The notes beneath the pieces were generated by a model, which did no database searches, was not told the origin of the DNA, and saw only the letters and a program-made list of their open reading frames with translations. A program made the translations under genes and the position numbers. Positions 23,901 to 37,100 of a DNA stretch of 64,000 nt are shown piece after piece. The stretch comes from Akebia trifoliata (lineage: Eukaryota > Streptophyta > Magnoliopsida > Ranunculales > Lardizabalaceae). The DNA lies in assembly GCA_017979445.1 (NCBI GenBank), contig CM030704.1:9159658-9223657 (forward strand), in the 5' to 3' direction. Positions within the stretch are counted from its first letter, which is position 1. The number at the start of each line of letters is the position of its first letter.

Positions 23901-26900
23901 GTAGAAAACCTTTTTTTTCCTTTCTCGTAATTTCCATGTTTTTATTTAATTGTAACTGACTCCCCCTATGCATATATAAATAGGGGGGTCACGCAAACAA
24001 AAAAAAAAGAGGGAAAGAAAATACTAAGGGAAAACTCTGCCAAATTTGTAACTCAAGTTCAAGATTATTAGAATTTCTCTTCTTTTCTTTCTAATCTTCT
24101 ATTCTTGGTAAACATTTAATTAATTTTATTTCCAATAAGTAATGAAGTTAAATCCATAGGAATTAGAATAGGAGTTCTTCCTTGACACTTTTCAAGAGAA
24201 ACTCAAGACTTGCCTCATCACGTATGAGGTTGAATCCTTGATCCATTGTCCTTGTGATGGGAACAAGGGGTAAAAGTACTCATCCATTGTCTCCTCTATT
24301 TGTCCCTTGAATTGATTGTGTAAAATGTCCTGAAGAACAAGAGAGAAACACCCCACACAACATCAAAATTATTGGATCCAAATGAGGGAGTACAACACGG
24401 TGCTTTCATTGACCCCCTTGGTTGTAGTTTTTCTTGTTTATTATTAATTAAGAACTCTAATTCCTTTGGATTTTTTGCCATTTTCCTTCTTTTTATGTGC
24501 TTTTTTCTTTCCATACCTTTTGGCCACTATTTTTGCTTACCGTTTTGATGTTTTAAAAACATTAAATTGATGTTTTTGAGTGTTGGATACTACCTTTTTT
24601 ATTTTATTTTATTTTATAGAAACTTAGTTTTCTCAGAATTCCATGTTTTTCTTTTTACTTGTTTTTGTGCTTTAATGGTTATTCTCTATTTTTTTCATCA
24701 AAATATCCATTTTTAATCTTTAAATATCAGTTTGACACATTTTTTTAAGCTTCTAACGGTTTTTAGTTGCTAAGAGAATCTTTGTAACAGAATTCTGTTA
24801 CGCTTGATCACTCTCAAAGCGACCTCCTATTCGCTTTCTAAGTGCTCGCTCGCTCTCTAAGCGGTGGCATACAATGATTCTTTGGTGCCTGCAGCATTTG
24901 CAAACTTGCAATTTATCTTCCTTGAAAGGCTCAAGGGAACAATGGTAACTTTTGTTTTCACTGTATTCTTTCGCTATTGTTTTCTTCATATATGCGGAGG
25001 ACATTTTAGTAACGCCATAAGATAGGGACACGTGCATCTAGAAAATAAAACCAAAGATTCCACTTAAAAGGACTTTTTTAAACCCATGGGCCAAAAAGTA
25101 AATTACCGAATTCTAAGTCCTAAAAAAAGAGTAGCACAGGCAAAAGGAGGGATAGTTGTTCGCCCCCTGCCATGGGAGTACAGAGCATGACACTAATCGA
25201 GAACATCCAGAGAGCAGAGCAAGAAAGAGCTTTAGGTAGATAAAAATAAAAAGAAAAACTACGATCAGACTGAAAAAGCGTTCTATATGTAAATACATAA
25301 GCTGAGCCTAGGTTACAATCCCCAAACTCACAAAACTAGGCACACACACGCAAACAAAACCTAAGATGGCATCCAAGATTGAGCATATTCGTCTAAGTTC
25401 AAGAAAGATTTGAATCCAACTGATGGGATGCCTTGAGTCAGAAATATCTTACTTTGCATTTAATAAACCTGCAATACTTATACATCAAGATCACATCCTA
25501 TTGACGAGTGATGGGTTCATCTCCCAAAGCACTCAAGTATGCCTCAAATAGAGTGACTCATTTAAACACCTAGATCAATCGTGTGGCAACACCAATCCCT
25601 AAGAATTTGTCTATATAAACCAAGTCATCGAAAAAGAGAAATTGGTTAGCGGGTGGGTTGAAAAAGTAGGAAGTTGGGAAAAAGAAGGGAGAATAACGAG
25701 TTAAAAGAGAAAAAAAAGACCCCATGTGAGAAAGATTACTCTACAAGTCCACTATTCATCTTCTCTACTTTCCCTATTATCTGAGTACTAACAAAGTCAT
25801 CGGAGAAATGTTGGCAGACACCACATCGAGGCCCCGTCCTTTGACCTTCTTTCCTTCCACCACTTCAGAGGCCATTAAGTAGTAGAGAGGTCTCAGATTG
25901 CCATGGTAAAGGAGAGAAAGCCAAAATAATGAGGTAGTGCCCAATAAAAGATTGATCTAATTAAACCGCCGTCAACAATGGAAGGTGATCGGTCCAGGGA
26001 GCAGAAAGAGAATGTCAAGTTAGCAAGGAGCGAAAGGGGGGGCCAACAAATTGAAGGAGGCGGAAGAACGTAGTTCAAAACCAAGGCTTCCAATATGGGA
26101 AGACGTTCAACCAAACACCAGTAAAGAAGACGAGCCGAGACCAACATAATGGAAGCCTCAACAGTTCCAACAAGAAGTTGGAAGTGAAGCAAGACACAAC
26201 TTGGGAGAAAAGCTGAGGACCAGGAGTGGAAGTCAAAGCCATTAGCCAAAGAGGTCGATCAAAACACCAAAATCTAGAGGAAGGACACCTCAAGATAGCC
26301 AGTCGGAGTAGGCAATGTTTTACCTGCCTTAGGTATGGAAGGCTGAAAAGCTTTCAGGTAGACCTGAGAGTACTTAGACAGAAGGCCCAAACTGAGGTCG
26401 ACTACCTCTCTCACCGTAATACCTTCTATCGACTGAGAAGACATCAAAGGATTAGAAAGGAGCCGAAATTATCCAAGCGAAAGAAGAAACCGATTGGTTA
26501 AGACCAAGTTCAACATCAAAGACCAACCCACATCTCGAGGAGTAGAAAGGCCTAAAAAACCTCTCCACAATATATATGTTGCTTGGAGAAATATGTACTA
26601 CCCCATGTTCTTTTTCGGAAGTTCTAAGCCATTTTATGGTTTCAATACATTTTCCTTCATCGAATTTCGTATTGTCTCCATAATTTGGGTCTTTTTCACT
26701 TGCTGGTTAGTTTGGAGTAATACCCCACATTTTTTTATAAATTAGAATGAGGAATTTCAGGAATAGTTTAGAAAAGTACTGATATTTAGAAGTGTCCGTA
26801 TTCTATTTGAAGTTGGAAGTAAGTTTGCTTGAATTTTCAGTTACCTTTAGAGCTAGTAGCTAGTCTTCTGTCAATATAGGTAGACATTTTGATTATTGTC

Positions 26901-29900
26901 GAATTGATTACTTTTTGTCTAAAGATTCATCTCGTGGAAATTTTGCAAGCAATATGTTAATGTTATGGAGATGGCTAACGAAAGTTTGCAGATTCTGATG
27001 TTGTGTAATTGCACCAGAAGGGTTCTATCAGAGTGAACTGGCATTATAAAAACATTTGGATTATCAAAGAGGAAAATGTTTTTTGTTAATTGGAATAGCC
27101 TGATTCGCAAGGCAATCATGAACTATAGATTCCTCTCAATCACAGATATTTTTCCCAAATTTATTATTCTTCATCAATAAAAATTTTTTGCCTACTAAAT
27201 AAAAAATGTCCCTTTTGTTCTGTTCCTAGGTTGGAAGATCTATAGTGTCTACCAGAGGCTTGGACTTGACAAAATCTATCTCCTTTCTTGTGCTATTTGT
27301 TGTTGAAATCTCCATTCGTCTACCTTACTCTTCTTTATTATTTTATTATTCAGATTAAACACTTTTATGAATCTATGCTACATCAACGTTTGGTATCAGA
27401 ATGGAGAAATGGAAGCCAAGAACAAACCTAGAAGGAAACTCCAAAGGTGAACTAATTTAATGCAAGAAGAAAATTGAATTTAAGAAAGAATTGGGCTTTT
27501 AGGAAGAGTGATCAGTACATCGAAGAGAGAAGTAACAGAAAAATGACTTCATAGATTGCGATAAAGAAATTGATGCAATTGGATGTCACAAGGCACACAA
27601 GAAGAACAAATAAGCTCATTTTTCTGTATAGATTTCTCTGAAAATATATGTTGATTCTATATAGACTTCTCTGATAACATATGTTGATAAGATGGGAGCA
27701 AAGCCCATCAGATATATATATTCCCCCCATCATCAAACCTAAGAGATTTAATGGTAATATTGTACTGAGTCTAAATCATTTTAAGAAAATTGACAAAAAT
27801 AGGGAGCACCTCAGAGTGAGAACACATCAAATAAACTCAAGTATAAAGAGAATAGTCATCAATAAACGTAACATAATATCTATGACTATTAAAAGCTGTA
27901 ACAGGGGAAAGCCCCCAAAAATCATAATGAACTAAATCAAACATTGCATTAAATCGATGCATACGAGGAATATAAGAAGTACATGTATGTTTAGAAAGTT
28001 CACACATAGAGCACTAAAATTTATGGCCACTACAAACAGTTTTTAAAATAGGAAACAAAGAACATAAGTGTTGAAAATTAGAATGTCCTAAGCGAGCATG
28101 ACATAATTTTAGAGTTTGAGATGAAAACTTGTGACTCCTAAAGGAAGGAAGCATAGAAGCTGGAGCAGCAGTAGGCTGTAATCCAAATAAGTACAGCCTA
28201 TCCCTCTCATAACCCTTGCCAAAAATCCTCCTCGAAATCAGGTCTTGAAAAATATAGTGAATAGGAAAAAAAGTGATTGAGTAATTTAGAAATTTAGTAA
28301 TACTACTCATAGACAAAAGATTAAGTGATAGATGAGGGACATGAAGCACAAAATCTATTGAAATCTCAGAGGATAAGGGAATGATTCCCTTACTGTGGAT
28401 AAGTGTAAAGGATCCATCAGCAAGGCGAACCTTCCTATGAGTAGTAGGAAAAATAAAAGAAGTAAAATGACTAGATTCACCGGTTATGTGATTAGAGGCA
28501 CCAGAATCAATAACCCATGTTAGAGGAGTAGAGCCAAACTGAGTGACATGGAAAGTAGAGGATGTACTTGGAGGATAGTAACAGAGGCCATAGTCGAAGA
28601 GGAGTGAGTGTGAGCATGGATTTGATCTTGGACAATAGTTGCAATCTGAGTCTGTAACTATTGCAATCATACCAAAGTGAAGGAGGATCAGTGAGAAGAT
28701 GAGATGATGACTCCACTATAGCGACACGAGGAGCAATCTGTCCTAAAGACAAAGTGGAGGAAGATCGAGGTATCAGATAAGGATAGAGTTGAAAGCAACA
28801 AGTCTTCTCATGACCAATCTTCCCACAATGACTGCAAGTAAAGCCACTCCCTTTATCACAACCACGATTACCATGGCCACGATTCCCTGATCCAAGGGTA
28901 CGAGAGTCGGAAAAACTCAAGTTGACAGCTAAGGTCATCTGATCTGTAATTGGAGCAAAAAAAAAATGCCAGGGACTTGAGTCTGAGAAGGAGCAACATG
29001 GCGACGATGCTCATCACTGTCAATAGTCGCAAATCTCTCAAATAAAGAAGGTAAAGGAGTAGTGTTGAGGATCTGTGTTCGAAGTGCCTCAAACTCTGGA
29101 CGTAGACCCATAAGAAACCGGTAGGTCTGATGTCGAGCAATCCTCTTAACCACATAATCAGCTATCTCTGAAGACAACTCAGTCACAGACTCATAATGAG
29201 AAAGTTCCTCCCAACGTGACTGAAGGAATCTAAAATAATCTGCTACACTCTGAGTCCCTTGGGTAGCCTGGACAATGTCTTGATAAAGTTCATAAATCCT
29301 CGAGTCATTCTTGACATGTGCGTATGTCTGAGTAAGTGTTGATCATAAAGAGATGATTGTCTTATGGTACATAAACATGATATAGATGCACTGCTCCATG
29401 GAGTTAAATAGCCACCTAAGGATAGTGCAGATGTCGATCTCCTATGATTCAAATTTAGGATCAGTAAGTGATAGTTTAGTAACAGTGCCAGAGAGCCATC
29501 ATGATTTTCCCCTACTACCTAGATAGTCACACAAATCAGAACCATGACTGAAAGTTCCGACCATCGAAAAGAATAGTGGTGATACATTGGGTTGAAGAGT
29601 TAGACCCAAGGATTGTAGCGGAAGTCGTAATTCCTTGTTCCAAAAACATTGCTTTGGTTTGAAGGGAGGTTGGAAGAAGGAATTTGAAGGGCAAAAGAAG
29701 AACAAAAGACTTTACAGGCACCCTAGGTGCAATAGCAAGCCTCCCAAGGTTGTGAATATGTGACCACAGGTCTTTCCAACACTACAAAGAACTGTAGCAG
29801 GCTGAAAATAATCCTAGTAGGGGCTGTCGCAGGGCTGTTGATCCTCCCAACAACACTCCAAGTGCTGCTGCAAGGCAGAAAACTGCTAGGGGTTGTTGTC

Positions 29901-32900
29901 GCAGGGCTTTAAAATTCCTAGTTGGGGCTGCAAATCTCCCCAACAGCACTCCTAGTGCTGTCACAAGGCCGAATTGAAGGAGAAATTGCTGTCGCAGTAT
30001 CAAAAAAAGCAACCACTGCTGTGGCAAGGCTGTCGCAAGGCAGGATTGAAGGAAAGGGGCTGCCGCAGGGCTGTTGATCCTCCCAACAGCACTCCCAGTG
30101 CTGCCACAGGGCTGTAAAGTTCCTAATAGGGGCTGTAAATCCCCCCAGCAGCACTCCTAGCTGCTGTTGCACACCCCAAAAAACAGTAAGAAAACAGCAA
30201 CTGTTGTTATTATCCAAAAAAAATTTAAGTCGAATGAACAAATTCTAACATAGGGTAGAAACACAACACAGAAAGGTTATTGCAACATGTGAGAAAAGAA
30301 AAAAAAGCTTAAAAGACCACCGAAGGGGAGAAGATCGAATGGGACTGCTCTAGGTTAGGGTTTAGTGAATAAAGAGAAGGAGAGGACCCGAGGAGGAGAG
30401 AGAGAAGGGGGGGGGGGGTGAGCGAAATTCCTTGGCTCTAATACCAAGAAGAATTTGAGAAGAATGAAGTCAAGTCTCAATATGAGATCTTGGTAGGAAT
30501 TTATAATAATAAAAAAAAGTAAAAAGACAAAACTACCCTTACTTATAAGAAATAAATAAAACGCTATTACTAGAAAACAACTAAAACTAAAATAACAACT
30601 AGATTATTTCAAATAAAATTGAGGGCCGATCTAATTGTTTGGTCAGGATTTCGATTTTGGGGGTTCTATAGTAAAAGTCTGCTCAGAGAAGAGGAAATCT
30701 AATTAAACAGGATCTTGGGAAATTGCAGTTTTGGAACACTAATTATACTGTAATAACGAATCTGCCAAAATGTCTTAATAATCATTTAAGATTTGTTTTT
30801 CTGAAAAAATAATAAAGACAAATAGTTTATTATCTTACTTGTTACTGGTAGTAAAATAGGTCTAGATGCTTTAAGGTGCATGGACGGATAAAGACGCCCT
30901 ACACGCTACACCAAGAAACAACATAATTCAATCTTTGTGGGGGTTTATACATTCTGGTGAGGTTGGTGGATTTGATGAGTTCAAGGTGGTGTTGGAGCAT
31001 TTCGGTTTTGTAGCTGTGAACTATTGATTGCACCTTTGAACTCTGCAACCATGCCAGTTTAATATTTGGATATCCACTCTCACGACCTCAATCCATGTTC
31101 TTCGTGCTACATCACGCAATTAACTGAATTTTTTAGACATGAAATTATCAGCACAACATTAATGATTTCAGTACAATACTTGGTTATTTATCAAAAAAGG
31201 AATTTCATGAAATTGATCACATTTCCTATCATTTGGAGAATTCTCCACCAAAACTTTTCTGATCAGATTTGATGTCGATTGCATGCACTTTAACATGCCA
31301 CCGGGGCAGAAAACTGTATACTTTCGTGCCACCAAATCTGTTGTAAGTCGTAACTACTTAGTTGGTTCTGTTCCATAAACCTAAGAGAAACTTTTTAAAC
31401 CTTATATGATCCTAAGATATAATCAAATTTGTCTTCCCTGTGCTGCTATTCAGTTTTGGGTCATAAACCCTATCTTCGAGATGCAAAACCAAAGGTTAAA
31501 TTTTGATACAAGCAAACCATGACCATATTCTGTGTTTAGAAGTACAGATTTTATGGACAATTTGAAGTGTCCACGTTGTTTCACACACTCATACAGATCA
31601 TTAATATTTACCGTACATGGATATCATGGATGATGAGGTAGGAATATATGAAAATAGCATATACGTTGGCATTATGTGGCCACATGACTTTACAGTCAGG
31701 ACACAACATCCCCATCATTTAACTCTATGCATCATAACAAACTACAAGAAACAAGATACTGTCCAGTTCTTCAAAATTTGAAAATGTCATAAGCAATATT
31801 GGGAAGCAAAACCACTACTAACCATGCCCTCTTCGAGTTCTCTAATTGTACGCAAAGAACGCAATCCTGGTTCTTTTGGCCTCTCCATTCCCTGCTAGTC
31901 ATCAACAATTTTAACTCCAACCGAGGGAAAGACAAATGCCAAATGTAAAGAACTGACCAGTTCTCAGTCAAAAGATGTAAAAGTCATGTTGCTAAAGTAA
32001 TAATATAGACACCTTAGTGTAGCCTCCAGGATCATGGGTGTCAATACCAAGGAAGTGCCCTAGACCATGAGGCATGAAAACAGCTCCCAATCTTTCAATC
32101 ATCATATCGTCAACATCACTAAAACCAAAATCCACAAGAACAAAGTATAAATAATAATTGCTTCAAACTGACGTCAAAAGAGAATATGTTGTGAACGTAC
32201 CCCATAATGATGCCCCCCATCTTAAGGGACTCGAGAATAATTTTCTCTGCTAATCTGCAACCATGAAACTAAAATTAAAATATATATATTTAGACAATAA
32301 GTACAACTGTAAGGCAAAGCAAGCTATCATAAATCACTGATTGGACTTCAGTTTTTTCTCTTACTATAGTTGACTTTTCTATCTGTTATTTGAAAAACAA
32401 CATTAATTTGAATTTCTGAAGATGTTTCATTTTTATTTTTGTAGCATCATTACTTTTCAAGATTGAAATGATTTGAGGGAGCACAGAAGTGACATGTATT
32501 GATTTGGCATCTTCACAAGATCATTCTCAATTTAATAAGATGTGAATAGAGTGCAAACTGACATGTCAAGTGCATGGAACCATAGTTGCATTCCTTTGTA
32601 CCTTTTTAGCCCAAATAATCATGAAAATCATGTACCTTATCGATATTAAAATAATTTTTGTTTTATAAGTATTGATAATATCAAGTACCTGCATAATTGA
32701 TTAATGATGTCATAGCACACACTTGGTTTTAGAGCTTGGTCTGGAATCCAGCTTTTAAATTTCAAAAGATATCAAGCTATCTAGTATTATTAAGCATAGA
32801 ATATTGTGCATCAGCATGGTATTTTGCTTCAATGGTTTCATGATGAGACACTTCAACCATTCCAAGCTAGAAGTGTACGATTGGTTGTATGAGCACACTC

Positions 32901-34148
32901 TTGAGTTGCATAAACATTAGGATCTAATAATGATCATGGTTTATAGTTTCTTACCATCTCGGAATGTCTCATTCAAGACATCTCAGTTTCAATTGAGACC
33001 GGAACAAAACTTCCTATGTAGGATATTTCAGAATGGGAGAGAATAATTTTTTATGGATAATGCCAAACAATTTCATGGACGGAAATTTTTGAAGTTCTAA
33101 TCTGCTTAGAAATTTCCAAGGACGAGGAATGCTACTGAGCGGCAAACCTTAATTAATAATTCACTTGCAATCATCAATTTTTCAAATGCTATTTATATAA
33201 CTATACTTTCTAGGTGAGTATTTATCTAAGTATAAGAATTGAAATGTTAATGGTGCTATAACATATATTTGGCTACATAGCTTGATCTGGGAAGAGTTTT
33301 CTGCTATTGAATTTTCAATAAATCAAGCCATCTAGTATTTTTTCAGCATATTATTTAGCTATTAACAATAGACAGCAAATCAACCTGAGTTTCCTTAATA
33401 AGCTATTATCTAAAAATACAAAAAATTAACCATAAAGTTTTCTTTAATACATTACAACCATGAGAGAACTTTTATGAGATTTAAGAAAATTTTCATTAAT
33501 AAGTTGCATCATACAGTAAATCTTATTAAACTTTTCTTATTCCACCCACATTTTGAGGTAAACGGGACTCTTGATTTAGATGGCAATGGTTTTTTGGGGC
33601 TTCTTTCAGAAATGAAAGGTTAAATTCCTTCTAATACCACAGAAGAATATTAATAATTTGTGACTTCCATCTTAATAAATGCCTGTAAGAAAATTTAAAT
33701 CGTAGGCAAGAAGTGCAGGACGAAGGCATCCTGAAGTTGCTTATTATTCTTTGCCGCATCTGGTTAAATGTGATGGGAAGAAGATTATTTTCTTTACGGA
33801 GAAACTTGAAACTAGCAAAACAAACTGAAAAGTATTTTGGAACGATCTGTGGAACATTCCAATTAGCCAGCCATACTTGTGCATATCTACCCAGCTTATT
33901 CCAGGTTTCATTGTGGATATGACAGCATTGTGAGCCTTTAGGACAGCCTGCAAGACAATAGGTTTAATACTGAAGCGAAGCAGCTTAAATAATGAAAGAA
34001 AAACACTTTCCTTACTAATTTATAGTAAGATTTTAATTAATTCTTACTAAGGGTCCTTGAGCTCAAATGGATTACCACATTGGAAATCCAACACCACAGC
34101 CCTCTAGATTTCATGGAAAAACTCAGACCCCGAAAAAAAGCATTTTGT

Positions 34149-34179
<31 letters not shown>

Positions 34180-37100
34180 GCTCGATCCAAAGTTTTGAAA
34201 ATGGACGGCTATTGAACTTCCACCTAACTCCCAAATTTAAAATTTAAATTCAATGGTGAAAAATAACATTTTTTGAATTTTTGTTTTCAAAGTTCATAGA
34301 ATTTTGTCCTCTACAACCCTCTGGTATCAGATCATGTTTTGGATGATACAAGGTAAGCTCAATGACCCTTAGTAAGACTTGAAATCTTACTAGGTTAGTA
34401 AGGCTAGTCGGACTCATAGTGAAAAGGCTAGGAGATCTAAATCTGGAAAAAAAAGAAAAAGAAAACAGAGGCCAGCACATGCTGATGGTTGAATTCTTCA
34501 TATAAGAACCAAAGGTCTGATTGATAAGCATTTATGCTATATTCAGAAAAGTGATGTACTTACATTGTAAATAAGGCATTGATCACTAGTAAATTTACCA
34601 TTAACCTGCAACATTATGCCAATTGATGCACTTCAGAAGCAAGCATAAATCATGTAGATGCTATTGTAAAGAGAAAAACTTCATTTGAATTGAATCTCTC
34701 TCTGTTAAATATATTTTGCTATTAAATTAATATTAGAATACGCTACAAGAAGTAATCATAAAATTAGAGAGCTGCTATTGGCACCCCAACTTTTACTTAT
34801 TACACTGGAGTGATAAATTATTTAAGATATTGGGGGGTTGCAATAAGTAAAACTTAGGGTGCCAATAGCAGCTATCTAAAATTATCATGTCAAAGTGGAA
34901 TAATGCACAAGCCAATACCACCGATGGTAGTCAATTAGCTCACAGATAATTTAGCTGTGGGAACTGGGAAGAGGTATAGGACTAATATTGTAGAATTCTC
35001 TGTTATTTTAGGGTTATTGAGAGCAGATAAAATAGCTGCTTTGCTGCTTATTATCAACTGCAATTCACCACTATGTTGAGAACTGTGACAGCAATGATGG
35101 AATGGACTGCCCGATGCATGCAAACTCTATTCATAACTAATGAGGTAGCTGGAAATCCTACAATGAAAAAGAAGAAGAAAAGATGCAGAAGAAGAGACGA
35201 GGAAATTTGTCTTATTTGTAGAACTTTGCAAGTGATAAAGGTGGTAATGTCAGGAACCTGCATCGAATAAACACACCAGAAAATAGCACATAAGATAGTC
35301 CGATACTGATTTAACACGGCAGGGATTGAAAACTGCTGGACTCAAAAGCTGGCATGACTTGCTGTAAAACCCTCATAGGGGAGTTTCAAAGCTCAACTAT
35401 AAACAGAGCTATATCATCTCAAAATGAACTAAAACTAAAACCCACAACTCAACTATAAACAGAGCTATATCATCTCAAAATGAACTAAAACTAAAACCCT
35501 CAACTCAAAGAGGAGCTTCCATACAAATGATCCTAATCTCAAAATGAAATAAAACTAAACCCCCAACTCAAAGAGGGCCTCTATGCAAAGAATCTTTTTC
35601 TCTCATTTCCTTCCAGGGTCAGTATCAGTACACACATGGAAAGGGAACTCATATGTTCACTTGCAATCATGACTGTGAACATGTGAAATCCAAGGGTCCT
35701 AAAAAAAAGTATCCCTAGAATATAGCACAAATCTCGAAGATAAATCCCGACCGTAGGATTTAGTATTTACACAGTTGAGATTGTGTGTCAACAAATGAGT
35801 TCACTTTCATGAATCTATGGATCCCAAGTCCCAACCCTTCCTTCCAAAGAAGACATAATTCTACACTTTCAAATGGTGTGGTGTAATAGATCTCGACTTC
35901 ACAATCATAAAGATATTGCACCAATCGGATGTCTCAAGTCAACTTATATGCACTTTATGATGCCTTTGTACATGAATCCAAAACAAGATTATCTTTTTTG
36001 AGTGATTGAAAACAAATAACAAATGGTGCCATTCTTGACATCACAATGATGTATGGATTGCTCGATGCTCAAAACTACTGTTGCACACCGACGTTCAATG
36101 TGTGCGCCCAACATAGAAACTAAATACACTCACTGGTCTTTTCTACTGACTAGGTCAGGTTCTATCCTGTGCATTGGGGTTTGATATAGTTTCAACCCGT
36201 TGAGCTGTCACATGTCTTTCTGTGTGTTTATGTAAGACCATCAAACCAAAAATGTATAAGTTATTATGGAGCTATTTGATTGGGCTGGGAAGCTAAGTGG
36301 GGTGGTCACTAAAACGAAAAATGTACAAGTTTTTATGGGTCATATTAAAAGAAATACTCAATAATAGTGTCTTCTTCAATTCTAAAATAAAATAGTAAGG
36401 GGGGATCCAAGTTTGGCCAAGGCACTGCCAAACAACGACTGTGATACCGTTGGGATGGTCGTTTACCATCAACAACACTATTACAATGGTCAAAGGCCAG
36501 AAAAAGCCAGTATTAATGACAGTTAAGGATGTGGTTTATTTTTGTGCCCTTTTTTTTTTTTTTTTGTGCTAAAGCCCCATACAACATATCAGAATGTATA
36601 TAGTGTTTTTTTTTCAATGACTTCGCTATGAAATTGAACAAAATAACAGCTAAGAATTGGTGCAATAGATGGTGAGTGGACAAGCCAAACTACCCTAGAT
36701 TTTGTACTCCATAATAGCAGAAACAAGATGTTTTGACGGAAAAAATTGACAACAAAATGGATGAGCTAGGTGCAACAACTAACCAATGGAAAAGCGGAAA
36801 GTAAACTTGCTTTGACATCAAAATGATACAGCCAAAAAATCCAAAAAAGAAAAAGAGATGAATGAGGATATATATGAATGGCAGGCGTGATGGAGGTGGG
36901 AATGTGTCTGAAATAGACCAGCTAAGTGCAACGGGAACTACGTAAATAAGATGGAATGAGGTGGACTTAATGCGACAGGATGGAAAATCTTAGCCAAACT
37001 CCTCAACGGTGGGCACAATTCGCCAAAAAACCCACATAGGGGAGCTTCAAAACTCCTCACTGATGGGGGACAATTTTTCTTAAAATTAACTAAATGGCGG

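Larger units (their letters stand above)
27500..30446 (-). mobile_element. Decayed Ty1/Copia element
   Basis: Reading down the minus strand there is a Met-tRNA-type primer site (TGGTATTAGAGCC, plus 30434-30446), a repeat-rich leader, gag (about 29700-28780), protease and gag-pre-integrase (28670-28014), and the beginning of integrase (about 28010-27690). Reverse transcriptase and RNase H are missing. Frameshifts and stops are common. The 5' LTR should lie right of 30446, but its outer end and any 3' LTR were not recognised. It lies in prolidase intron 11 on the same strand as the gene. Confidence 0.8.

Noticed and set aside
25893..26249. 118-codon open frame on the minus strand
   Set aside because: No recognisable family and overlapping open frames on the same DNA; it probably arises by chance in purine-rich sequence.
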